Source of the DNA: JACDAN01 sp035265935
Lineage (GTDB): Bacteria; Actinomycetota; Thermoleophilia; Gaiellales; Gaiellaceae
DNA: 9,450 nt
Reading direction: 5' to 3'
Assembly: GCA_035265935.1 (NCBI GenBank)
Contig: DATFOC010000036.1
Coordinates: 1-9,450, forward strand
This document shows, piece after piece, positions 1 through 6,698 of this stretch; within the stretch, counting starts at the first letter, position 1; each line of letters starts with the position of its first letter. The notes beneath the pieces are model-generated. The model was given only the letters and a program-made list of their open reading frames with translations, did no database searches and had not been told where the DNA came from. A program made the position numbers and the translations under genes.

Positions 1-453
1 CTCGTCGTGAAGCCGAACCTGCCGGTGCTGGGGCCGAAGCTCGGAAAGGAGCTCGGCCCGCTGAGGTCGGCGCTCGCCACAGGGGAGTTCGAGGAGCTCG
101 AGGGCGGGCGGTTCAGGGTCGGCGATCGAGAGCTCGAGCCGGACGAAGTGCTCGTCGAGCGGCGCGGCAAGGAGGGCTGGGTAGTCGCGTCGGAGGACGG
201 CGTCACCGTTGCGCTCGATACCCGCCTCGACCCCGAGCTGGAGCTCGAGGCGCGCGTCCTCGATCTCATCCACCGGCTGAACGGCATGCGCAAGGAGGCC
301 GGGCTCGAGCTCACCGACCGGATCGCGGTCACCCTGCCGGCCGACCAGTCCGACCTGCTCGAGCGGCACGCCGACTGGATCAAGGACGAGGTGCTCGCCG
401 TCTCGATCGAGGCAAACGGCGGTTCCGCCGAGCCGGAGATCGCGAAGGCCTGA
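1..453 (+). CDS. ileS: Isoleucyl-tRNA synthetase, C-terminal 150 residues (partial, 5' end outside window)
   Basis: This is the end of isoleucyl-tRNA synthetase, the cytoplasmic enzyme that charges tRNA-Ile. The frame is open from base 1 and ends at TGA 451-453, so the gene begins upstream of the window. The fragment starts in KPNLPVLGPKLGKELGPL, a pattern typical of the C-terminal domain (DUF5915) of the type-2, eukaryote-like IleRS. It continues through GWVVAS, VALDTRLDPELELEA and a helical segment containing LNGMRKEAGLELTDRI, all characteristic of the IleRS/ValRS tail. No C-terminal zinc-binding cysteines are present, which also fits type 2. Type-2 enzymes are known to be less sensitive to mupirocin; applying that here is inference. 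The catalytic HIGH and KMSKS motifs lie outside the window. The same frame stays open after the TGA through an Arg-rich ORF at 490-648. Confidence 0.93.
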   Translation, partial: LVVKPNLPVLGPKLGKELGPLRSALATGEFEELEGGRFRVGDRELEPDEVLVERRGKEGWVVASEDGVTVALDTRLDPELELEARVLDLIHRLNGMRKEAGLELTDRIAVTLPADQSDLLERHADWIKDEVLAVSIEANGGSAEPEIAKA

Positions 454-489
454 CTACACCCCGGGGACGAATCTGCCGACAATGTCCGT

Positions 490-648
490 ATGGACCGTCC
501 TGGACGCGACCGGCGCCGCGGAACGGACCGGCGGAGCGGTGAAGACCGCCGCAGTCAACCCCAGCGCGAGTTCGAGGGGGAGCGGCGCTCTGGCGACGAC
601 CGCCGGTCGGGCAAGGACCGCCGCAAGCCACGGCCCGATTCGAACTAG
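490..648 (+). CDS. Small Arg/Asp-rich peptide with DRRSG repeats (hypothetical, 52 aa)
   Basis: This 52-codon ORF runs from ATG 490 to TAG 646-648. Its product is almost entirely charged and carries six DRR triplets, mostly in a six-residue rhythm such as TDRRSG-EDRRSQ and RRSG-DDRRSG-KDRRK. Such DRR-rich stretches are low complexity and likely disordered; similar segments occur at the ends of various bacterial proteins, and I assign no function. There is no Shine-Dalgarno sequence. A weak -10-like GACAAT (478-483) sits six bases before the ATG. The ORF is in the same frame as ileS, separated from its TGA by 12 sense codons, so it could be a small gene, a readthrough tail, or a remnant C-terminal extension of IleRS. 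It is convergent with ispH and overlaps that gene's stop by four bases. The residue rhythm argues against a random open frame. Confidence 0.42.
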   Translation: MDRPGRDRRRGTDRRSGEDRRSQPQREFEGERRSGDDRRSGKDRRKPRPDSN

Positions 649-1610
649 TTCTGGGCGTCTGCGAGCGCGAGCTCGCGGCGAAGCTCGACGGGGAGACGGA
701 AGACCACATCCTCGTGGACGGACTTGAAGGGCTCGATGCGCTCGACTCCACGGGCGTGGAACCAGTCGCACACACGCTCGACGAGGTTCTCCGGTGCCGA
801 CGCCCCCGAGGTGATCCCGACGACGCGCGCGTCCTCGAGCCAGTCCTCGACAATGTCCGTCTCGTCGTCGATCAGGTAGGAGGCGACGCCGCCGGCGCGG
901 GCGACCTCGACGAGCCGGTTGGAGTTGGATGAGTTCTGCGAGCCGATGACGAGCAGGAGGTCGACTTCACTGAGCATGTCCTTCACGGCCCACTGCCGGT
1001 TGGATGTCGCGTAACAGATGTCGTCCCGCTTCGGCGCGCGCGCGTTGGGGAACCGTCGGCGGATCGCCGCGATGATCTCGCCGGTCTCGTCGACCGAGAG
1101 CGTCGTCTGCGTGATGTAGGCGACGCGATCGGGATCGGGCGCCTCGAGCGCTTCGGCTTCCTCGACCGACTGAACGAGGACGGTCGCCTCGGGCGCCTCG
1201 CCCATCGTCCCGACCACCTCCTCGTGGCCGGCGTGGCCGATCAGGATGACGGTGTAGCCTTCGGCTGCATAGCGGCGGGCCTCGACGTGAACCTTCGTCA
1301 CGAGCGGGCAGGTCGCGTCGGTCGTCCTAAGCCCCAGCTCGGCGGCGTTCGCGTACACGGACGGCGCCACGCCGTGCGCCGACAGGACAATCCGCGCGCC
1401 CGACGGCACCTCCGTTTCGCTCTCGACGAAGATCGCGCCGCGCTCCTCGAGCTCGCGGACCACGTGGATGTTGTGGACGATCTGCTTGCGCACGTAGATC
1501 GGCGGCCCGTGGAGGTCGAGCAGCCGCTCGACGGTCTCCACCGCCCGTTCGACGCCGGCGCAGTAGCCGCGTGGGGAAGCCAACAACACACGTTCGACCA
1601 TCCCGGCCAT
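645..1610 (-). CDS. ispH: 4-hydroxy-3-methylbut-2-enyl diphosphate reductase (IspH)
   Basis: IspH performs the last step of the MEP isoprenoid pathway, reducing HMBPP to IPP and DMAPP with a [4Fe-4S] cluster, in the cytoplasm. The 321-residue protein is full length for the family. The three cluster cysteines are Cys17 (RGYCAGV), Cys101 (ATCPLVTK) and Cys199 (DICYATSNRQ). Substrate-pocket residues are also present: His46, His79 (SAHG), His129 and catalytic Glu131 (GHAGHEEVVGT), the ITQTTLSVD loop, NSSNSNRL (Ser227-Asn229) and Ser271 in SGASAPE. I chose the ATG at 1608-1610; an ATG three codons later (1599-1601) is equally possible, because neither has a clear ribosome site. The gene is divergent from the histidine kinase gene across a 377-bp spacer, and its TAG stop overlaps that of the small ORF 490-648. 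The frame is intact, with no missing key residue. Confidence 0.97.
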   Translation of the reverse strand: MAGMVERVLLASPRGYCAGVERAVETVERLLDLHGPPIYVRKQIVHNIHVVRELEERGAIFVESETEVPSGARIVLSAHGVAPSVYANAAELGLRTTDATCPLVTKVHVEARRYAAEGYTVILIGHAGHEEVVGTMGEAPEATVLVQSVEEAEALEAPDPDRVAYITQTTLSVDETGEIIAAIRRRFPNARAPKRDDICYATSNRQWAVKDMLSEVDLLLVIGSQNSSNSNRLVEVARAGGVASYLIDDETDIVEDWLEDARVVGITSGASAPENLVERVCDWFHARGVERIEPFKSVHEDVVFRLPVELRRELALADAQN

Positions 1611-1694
1611 GGTATCCCTGGGAGGGTTCGGCGAAATAGCGGCTGTGCCGCCGGGCCCCGCTGCTCGCCCCGAGGCGGCTTCCTCAGTCGCGCC

Positions 1695-1711
1695 CGTATC
1701 TCATCGATACG
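1695..1711. repeat. Short inverted repeat, CGTATC-N5-GATACG
   Basis: Two perfect 6-base arms (1695-1700 and 1706-1711) flank the loop TCATC. The repeat lies 85 bases upstream of ispH in the divergent spacer. It could be an operator or a small RNA hairpin; arms this short can also arise by chance. Confidence 0.3.
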
Positions 1712-1802
1712 AACGCTCCCTGCGTCCTTGCCTCGGAACGACCATCGCGCCCCTGCGACGAGCGCCATTCCGCCAGAGCTCCGGGTCTTTCTGCCTTTCA
1801 AA

Positions 1803-1822
1803 GATGGGCCGTTCGGCCTATT
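1803..1822 (+). promoter_or_regulatory. Imperfect palindrome upstream of the kinase operon (possible operator)
   Basis: The core GGCCGTTCGGCC is followed by TATTG; the 9-base arms have two mismatches. Sixteen of 17 positions of GGCCGTTCGGCCTATTG match the minus-strand site at 8166-8150 upstream of the PAS gene, where the palindrome is perfect. In both places the TTG of the motif starts a -35-like box pointing at the downstream gene. The function as a regulator-binding site is inferred. Confidence 0.45.
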
Positions 1823-1849
1823 GGATTTCCGTCGCCGCAGGGGTAGCTT
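1821..1849 (+). promoter_or_regulatory. Putative distal promoter of the kinase/regulator operon
   Basis: The -35-like TTGGAT (1821-1826) and -10-like TAGCTT (1844-1849, fits TANNNT) are separated by 17 bases. Predicted transcription starts near 1856, giving a leader of about 130 nt to ATG 1988. The -35 box overlaps the right end of the palindrome at 1803-1822, an arrangement repeated at the PAS gene. Confidence 0.4.
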
Positions 1850-1976
1850 GGCGTCACTGGGCGACGCGAACCGCGGTGCGCGTACCTGGCCACGATCCGC
1901 GGTTAGCACTAGGGAGTGTCCGCCGCACCGACCCCCCCGAGCGGCGGGCCTCCCTCGTTTTTCTGGTCCGCCTCCG

Positions 1977-1982
1977 TATCCT
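1977..1982 (+). promoter_or_regulatory. -10 box TATCCT for a leaderless kinase transcript
   Basis: TATCCT fits TANNNT and ends five bases before ATG 1988, so transcription could begin at or next to the start codon. There is no Shine-Dalgarno sequence here, which supports a leaderless start and favours ATG 1988 over the GTG at 1916. No convincing -35 box is visible. Confidence 0.45.
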
Positions 1983-1987
1983 TTGAC

Positions 1988-4900
1988 ATGCCAGTGGCGG
2001 CTGTCGGCTATCTCATGCTCGCTCTCGCGGGGGCCTTCCTCGTCGCTGGCGTGGTTTTTCTCCTCGTCTCCAAGAAAAAAGAGGAGACGCCCGAGCCAGC
2101 CGACCAGCAGCGCGAGCCCGAGGCACCGTCGCTCGCGGCCGGCTTGGCGCGTGCCCAGGATGCAACGTCGGTCGCGCGGGCACTCGTCGACGAGGTGGTC
2201 GCGCTCCTCGAGGTCGAGTTTGCCGCGGTCATGCTGATCAGCGACGACCGCAAGGAGGCGACCGGGCTCGTCGCGCGCATGGACGGAGAGGACGCCGACT
2301 GGGTCCGTTCGGTGCAGATCGATCTCGAGCACGAGCCCTCGGCGGTCGCGAGCGCCGCGTTCGAGGCGGCGCCGCTGACGATCTTCGACGTCGAGTCCTC
2401 GCCTCGCGTCAGTCGACGCCTCGCCGATCGCGTCGGGGCGAAGAGCGCAGCCTTTGTTCCGGTGGCCTCCGGCGCTCGCGTGCTCGCAGTTCTCATCGCC
2501 GCCAGCACGAACCGCCGGCGAACCTTCCCGCCGAGCGAGATCGCCCGGCTCGAGGCGCTTGCGGGCGAGACCGCTCTGGCCCTGGAGAAGACCCGCTCGG
2601 CGGCTCAGCTCGAGGAGGCGCTCGGTCGCGAGCGGCTCGTTGCCGAGATCGCCAGGCGCGTCCGCTCGGAGCACGACGTCGGGGCCGTGCTCCGCATCGC
2701 CGTGGAGGAGGTCGGCAAGGCCACTGACGTCTCACGCTGCTTCATCCGCCTCGGCGAGCCCGGCGCGCCCACGCCGATCCGCGCCGAGTGGGAAAGCGAG
2801 GGCCTGCCGCCGATCGGCGCCGATGCCCCGAATCTTGCCGTCTCGAATCTCGCGATGCGTGAGCGGATGACCGTCGCTGTCGAGGATGTCGAGCAGGAGC
2901 CCAAGCTGGAGGATTCGAGCCTCGGCGGCGTGGACACGCTGCTCCGGCTGCGGACACGGGCCGCACTCGCCACGCCGATCCAGGTCTTCGACCGGATGAT
3001 CGGCGTCTTCGCACTCCACTGCAGTGAGCCAACCGAGTGGACGCAGTCGCACGCACTGCTCGCCGAGGCCGTGGCGCGCGAGGTCGGGCTTGCGCTCCAC
3101 ACGGCGGAGCTTCTGGAGGAGAACCGGCTCCGGCTGGGCAGGCAGGCCGCCCTGGTACAGGCCGCTCAGGTGATGACGAGCGAGCTCGAGGTCGAGACGG
3201 TGCTCCAGCAGCTCGTCGTCGAGGTGACGAAGCTGCTCGACGCCGAGGCTGCCGACTGCTACCTGTTCGACTCACGACGGGGCGTTCTCCGCTGCGCGGC
3301 CGTGTACGGGCTCCCCGCCGAGCTCGTCGACCTCGACTTCCCGGCGGAGGGAGCACTCGCCGGCGAGGCGATGCGTCGCCGCCAGGCAGTCGTCTCGGGG
3401 GACTACGACGACGTCGAGCCGCCGCACCCGGCGTACGAGGGGTTCACCGCGGCGATGGTCGCGCCCATGACATGGTGGGGCGAGGTTCGCGGCGTCATCG
3501 GCGTGGGCACGACCGACCGGGAGCGCAGGTTCAGTCGGGAGGACGTCGAGGTGCTAGAGGCATTCGCGAGCCTGGGCTCCGTCGCCCTGAGAAACGTCGC
3601 CAGCATCGAGCAGAGCTCGAGGCAGGTCCGGATCCAGCGCGGGTTTTTCCGGATCGCCTCGGTTCTCGCCCAGCCGCTGTCGCTGGACGAGACGCTGGAC
3701 GCCGTCGCGCAGGCGGCAAGCGAGGCGCTCGGAGGGAGCTTCGGCGCCGTGCTCATGCCCGGCGAGGGTGGCCTGCGGCTCGCGGGCTCCCATGAGCTTC
3801 CGCCGGCGGTCTCGGAGCTGTTCCGCGAAGGCATCCGCGGAGCGGAGGCGCTCGAGGATGCTGCGGCCAGGAAGCAGGTGCTCGCTTCGCCCGACCTGGC
3901 AGACGACGACCGGTTCGGCGACGACTGGCGAGCCCTCGCCGACGCCGAGGGCTCTCGATCGCTCGTGGCGGTCCCGGTCGAGGCTCCGCGGCGCGAGCAG
4001 ACCGGCATCGGGCTCGTCTTCTTCGCCGAGGAGCAGGCGTTTTCGGACGACGAGATCGAGTTGGCACACCATCTCGCGGGAGCCGCCCGCGGCGCGCTGG
4101 AGCGGGCCGAGCTCTTCGAGGCCGAGCGCCGCAACCGCGCCATCGCCCAGCAGCTTGCGCGTACGGGCACGCTGCTCGCGAGCGAGCTCGACCCCGACGC
4201 GATCCTCGAGGAGATCGTGGCGCAGGCTCCCGGGCTCGTCGGCGCCGACGCAGCGGCGGTGAGCGTCCTCGAAGGGGACGAGCTCGTCGTCAGCGCCGCA
4301 CACGGGGAGGGCGCCGACACGGCGATCGGCAGCAGGGTCTCGCCGGTCGGTGAGCTCGCCGGCGAGGTCGTCCAGTCACGCGGCCCGGTTGCCGTCGGCG
4401 ACGCACGCGCCGACGGGCTCGTCAGCGGCTCGGACGCGCTGCTCGAGGCCGGCTACGCCGCGTATCTCGGCGCGCCGCTGCTCGGCCCGGAAGGAGGCGT
4501 CCACGGCGTGCTCGCCGTGTACGCGCGGGAGGCACGCTCGTGGCGCGAGGAGGAGGTCGAGGCTCTAGCGGCGCTCGCCGGAAACGTCTCCGCGTTCCTC
4601 TCGAACGCCGAGCTCTACCAGCGCGTCGTGCTCGAGCGGGAGCGTAGCCTGGCGATCCTCGGCAACGTCGCCGACGGCATCGTCGCGGTCGACCGGGAGG
4701 GCAATGTCGTCCTGTGGAACTCCGCTGCGGAGGAGATCACCGACGTGCCCGCGTCGGAGGCGATGGGCCGAAGCCCCGCAGACGTTCTGCAGCGGAGCCT
4801 GGAGGCGGACGAGACCTCGGCCGAGGGCCGTGGGCTGATCCAGATCCGCCGCGGCGAGGAGGAGGTCTGGCTCTCGGTCAGCGAGGCCGTGATGCGTGAT

Positions 4901-5671
4901 CCCGCCGGTGTCGTCTCCGGCCGCATCTACGCCTTCAGAGACGTGTCCTCGGACCGGCTTGTCGAACAGCTCAAGTCCGGTTTCGTGTCCACGGTCTCGC
5001 ACGAGCTGCGGGCGCCGCTGACGTCGATCTACGGCTTCGCAGAGACGCTGCTCCGCGAAGATGTCGCGTTCAGTGAGGAGGAGCGCCGCATCTTCCTCGG
5101 CTACATCGCAACGGAGGCGCAGCGCCTGACCGGCATCGTCGACGCGCTCCTCAGCGTCGCGCGGCTGGAGTCCGGCGACCTTCAGGTTCAGTTCGCGCCG
5201 ACCGATCTCCGCGAGGTCGTCTCCGACGTGGTCGAGAACGCCGACCGCGAGCTCGCGAACGGGCGCCGGTTCATCGTCGAGATCCCTGAGGAGCCGCTCG
5301 ACGCGTCCGCCGACCGGGACAAAGTCCGGCAGATCCTCGCCAACCTCGTCGACAACGCGCTCAGGTACTCCCCGAGCGGCGGCACGGTGACCGTCGCCGC
5401 ACGGAAGACGCACGATGCCGTCCAGGTTCGGGTCGTCGACGAGGGCGCCGGCGTGCCGCAGGGCGAGCAGGAGCGGATCTTCAGGAAGTTCTACCGCGCC
5501 GAGGCGACTGGCCAGCCGACCGGCGGCACCGGCCTAGGGCTGTTCATCGCGCGCGGGCTCGCGAGCGCGATGGGCGGCCGCGTATGGGTCGACTCCGACA
5601 CGGGAGTGGGCGGCTGCTTCGTCCTCGAGCTGCCGGTGACCGTGAGTGACGTGAGGGAGGAACGGGTATAG
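1988..5671 (+). CDS. Multi-GAF/PAS sensor histidine kinase, membrane-anchored (1227 aa)
   Basis: This is a hybrid-free sensor histidine kinase. Residues 7-27 form one hydrophobic segment followed by KKKEE, which should anchor the protein with its bulk in the cytoplasm. About five GAF-like domains follow (roughly 53-200, 216-375, 387-543, 555-706 and 720-877), then a PAS domain (about 888-990, LGNVADGIVAVDREGNVVLWN). The HisKA domain carries phospho-acceptor His1005 (STVSHELRAP). The ATPase domain has the N box NLVDNALRYS (1119-1128), G1 DEGAGVP (1151-1157), F box FRKFYR and G2 GGTGLGL (1179-1185). All kinase motifs are intact; no receiver domain is attached. GAF ligands cannot be told from sequence. 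The start is ATG 1988, just before the membrane helix; GTG 1916 would add a Pro-rich, non-homologous-looking leader. The response regulator gene begins eight bases downstream and is its likely partner. Confidence 0.92.
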   Translation: MPVAAVGYLMLALAGAFLVAGVVFLLVSKKKEETPEPADQQREPEAPSLAAGLARAQDATSVARALVDEVVALLEVEFAAVMLISDDRKEATGLVARMDGEDADWVRSVQIDLEHEPSAVASAAFEAAPLTIFDVESSPRVSRRLADRVGAKSAAFVPVASGARVLAVLIAASTNRRRTFPPSEIARLEALAGETALALEKTRSAAQLEEALGRERLVAEIARRVRSEHDVGAVLRIAVEEVGKATDVSRCFIRLGEPGAPTPIRAEWESEGLPPIGADAPNLAVSNLAMRERMTVAVEDVEQEPKLEDSSLGGVDTLLRLRTRAALATPIQVFDRMIGVFALHCSEPTEWTQSHALLAEAVAREVGLALHTAELLEENRLRLGRQAALVQAAQVMTSELEVETVLQQLVVEVTKLLDAEAADCYLFDSRRGVLRCAAVYGLPAELVDLDFPAEGALAGEAMRRRQAVVSGDYDDVEPPHPAYEGFTAAMVAPMTWWGEVRGVIGVGTTDRERRFSREDVEVLEAFASLGSVALRNVASIEQSSRQVRIQRGFFRIASVLAQPLSLDETLDAVAQAASEALGGSFGAVLMPGEGGLRLAGSHELPPAVSELFREGIRGAEALEDAAARKQVLASPDLADDDRFGDDWRALADAEGSRSLVAVPVEAPRREQTGIGLVFFAEEQAFSDDEIELAHHLAGAARGALERAELFEAERRNRAIAQQLARTGTLLASELDPDAILEEIVAQAPGLVGADAAAVSVLEGDELVVSAAHGEGADTAIGSRVSPVGELAGEVVQSRGPVAVGDARADGLVSGSDALLEAGYAAYLGAPLLGPEGGVHGVLAVYAREARSWREEEVEALAALAGNVSAFLSNAELYQRVVLERERSLAILGNVADGIVAVDREGNVVLWNSAAEEITDVPASEAMGRSPADVLQRSLEADETSAEGRGLIQIRRGEEEVWLSVSEAVMRDPAGVVSGRIYAFRDVSSDRLVEQLKSGFVSTVSHELRAPLTSIYGFAETLLREDVAFSEEERRIFLGYIATEAQRLTGIVDALLSVARLESGDLQVQFAPTDLREVVSDVVENADRELANGRRFIVEIPEEPLDASADRDKVRQILANLVDNALRYSPSGGTVTVAARKTHDAVQVRVVDEGAGVPQGEQERIFRKFYRAEATGQPTGGTGLGLFIARGLASAMGGRVWVDSDTGVGGCFVLELPVTVSDVREERV

Positions 5672-5679
5672 CGATCGGA

Positions 5680-6129
5680 ATGGACCGGGCAGCGCCGATT
5701 CGGGTTCTCGTCGTCGACGACGAGGCGCCGATCCGGCTGCTCTGCCGCGTGAACCTCGAGGCAGAGGACATCGAGGTGCTCGAAGCGGCCGACGGCATCT
5801 CCGGGGTCGAGACGGCGCGGGCGGAGCGGCCCGACGTGATTCTCCTGGACGTGATGATGCCCGGTATGGACGGCTGGCAGGTCGCCGAGAGCCTCATGGA
5901 CGACGAGACGACCAACCACATCCCGCTGATCTTCCTGACCGCGCGCGCGGAGCTCCGCGACCGCGCCAAGGGCCTCGAGCTGGGAGGCATCGACTACATC
6001 ACGAAGCCGTTCAACCCCGTCGAGCTCGCGTCGGGCGTCGAGCGGCTCCTCGAGCGCGTCCGGCGCGGCGAGCGCGACGAGCTCCGGCGTGAGAAGATCG
6101 CCGAGCTCCGGACGTTACTCGTCGAGTAG
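5680..6129 (+). CDS. Single-domain response regulator (CheY-like receiver, 149 aa)
   Basis: This cytoplasmic receiver protein probably takes phosphate from the kinase encoded just upstream. The acidic pocket is Asp13-Asp14 (VVDDE), the phospho-acceptor is Asp57 (LLDVMMPGMDGW), and the switch residues are Thr87 (FLTAR), Tyr106 and Lys109 (ITKPF). After the receiver fold (to about residue 120) there is only a charged helix, VRRGERDELRREKIAELRTL, and no DNA-binding, GGDEF or phosphatase domain. Output must therefore go through a protein partner, a phosphorelay, or the helix itself. ATG 5680 is eight bases after the kinase stop. A GGGAGGAA stretch (5655-5662) lies about 17 bases upstream, which is long for a ribosome site, so translational coupling is likely. 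The stop is two bases from the stop of the convergent CAP gene. Confidence 0.93.
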   Translation: MDRAAPIRVLVVDDEAPIRLLCRVNLEAEDIEVLEAADGISGVETARAERPDVILLDVMMPGMDGWQVAESLMDDETTNHIPLIFLTARAELRDRAKGLELGGIDYITKPFNPVELASGVERLLERVRRGERDELRREKIAELRTLLVE

Positions 6130-6131
6130 AG

Positions 6132-6656
6132 CTAGGGGCCGCCGAAGTCGGCGGTGGCGATGCTGGCGCCACCGAAGCCGCTGAACGATCCCGTCGCGAC
6201 CCCGACGCCGACGCAGCGGAAGCCGCGGCGCAGCAGCGTCGAGCGGTGCGGCGGACTGGCGAGCCACATCCGCACGACCGCGCGTGCGGTTCCCTCGGTT
6301 CCGACGCCCCAGGCGATCGTCTCTCCCAGCGTGCGTCCACGGGCGCCGTGCCGGCGGAGTCGGCTGTACCAGTCCCCGTGGTCGAAGTTGCCCGTGCGCA
6401 GCATCGTCTTCGAGTGCGAGCGGGCGGCGCGTTGGAGCGCGGGGCCGATTCGAAGCGGCGGCGCCCCGTGCCTGGCGCGCGCCCGGTTGATCGCGCTCAA
6501 GAAACTCGCTTCCTGTCCCGAAAGTTGCGCATGGCCGACCAGGCCTGACGATTGCGCACCCGGCGACGAAGCCAGAAACGCAATCCCACCGACGGCAAGA
6601 GCGAGAAGTGTGCGGCTCCTCACCACTCGGCGGATGAGTCTGCCACACGAATGCAA
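6132..6656 (-). CDS. Secreted CAP/SCP-domain protein (YkwD-like)
   Basis: This is a small exported protein of the CAP (SCP/PR-1) superfamily, whose bacterial members are extracellular and mostly of unknown function. Counting from TTG 6656, residues 12-35 hold a basic start and a hydrophobic core (RSRTLLALAVGGIAFLASS), a likely signal peptide. The CAP domain (about 46-174) has LSAINRARARHGAPPLRI, His81 in RSHSKTM, FDHGDW, Glu112 in LGETIAWG and His137 in WLASPPHRSTLL. These match the conserved His/Glu cavity residues of the family. No ATG is available: candidates are TTG 6656 and GTG at 6626 or 6623, and I prefer a GTG because it places the signal peptide at the N terminus. The region just upstream (6657-6698) is AT-rich. 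The gene lies downstream of the EamA transporter gene on the same strand, with a gap of 42-75 bp. Confidence 0.85.
   Translation of the reverse strand: MHSCGRLIRRVVRSRTLLALAVGGIAFLASSPGAQSSGLVGHAQLSGQEASFLSAINRARARHGAPPLRIGPALQRAARSHSKTMLRTGNFDHGDWYSRLRRHGARGRTLGETIAWGVGTEGTARAVVRMWLASPPHRSTLLRRGFRCVGVGVATGSFSGFGGASIATADFGGP
6139..6174 (+). terminator. Two overlapping GC hairpins at the end of the kinase/regulator operon
   Basis: CCGCCG-AAGT-CGGCGG (6139-6154) and CGGTGGCG-N7-CGCCACCG (6152-6174) start ten bases after the regulator stop and share three bases, so they would form alternatively. There is no U-tract, and both lie in the Gly-rich 3' coding end of the CAP gene. They could simply reflect codon use; a terminator role is a guess. 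Confidence 0.22.
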
Positions 6657-6698
6657 ATCTGTTGTCAGTTTTGGAGATATCGCGAGTTATCAGCAGAA
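6657..6698 (-). promoter_or_regulatory. AT-rich spacer upstream of the CAP gene (possible promoter)
   Basis: These 42 bases are clearly AT-richer than the surroundings. On the minus strand they contain CTGACA (6668-6663), close to the -35 consensus, and TATCTC (6679-6674). No pair of boxes has ideal spacing, so the exact promoter is undecided. The spacer suggests that the CAP gene has its own promoter rather than depending only on the transporter gene. Confidence 0.28.

Larger units (their letters stand above)
1611..1987. other. Divergent intergenic spacer between ispH and the kinase gene
   Basis: These 377 bases separate the starts of ispH (leftward) and the sensor kinase (rightward). Frames open here on both strands, but none gives a recognisable protein. 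The spacer contains an inverted repeat (1695-1711), a palindrome with overlapping promoter-like boxes (1803-1849) and a -10 box next to the kinase start (1977-1982). Its composition is less regular than that of the flanking genes. I could not identify a convincing ispH promoter or any RNA gene. Confidence 0.6.

Noticed and set aside
482..727. Overlapping plus-strand frame of 81 codons starting at ATG 482
   Set aside because: It runs into the antisense of ispH and lacks the DRR rhythm of the frame starting at 490.
1798..1821. Flagellar sigma (FliA/SigD-like) promoter TCAA-N14-GCCTAT
   Set aside because: The -10 differs from GCCGAT, and the related site upstream of the PAS gene has no TCAA/TAAA at the matching distance.
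1916..1987. GTG 1916 as the kinase start
   Set aside because: It adds 24 Pro/Ser-rich residues ahead of a clean N-terminal membrane helix; the AGGGA before it touches the GTG, too close for a ribosome site. The leaderless ATG 1988 fits better, though not proven.
1298..2674. Long minus-strand open frame (458 codons) across the spacer and the kinase start
   Set aside because: It is antisense to the clear kinase and partly to ispH, has Arg-rich low-complexity content typical of GC-rich shadow frames, and shows no domain.
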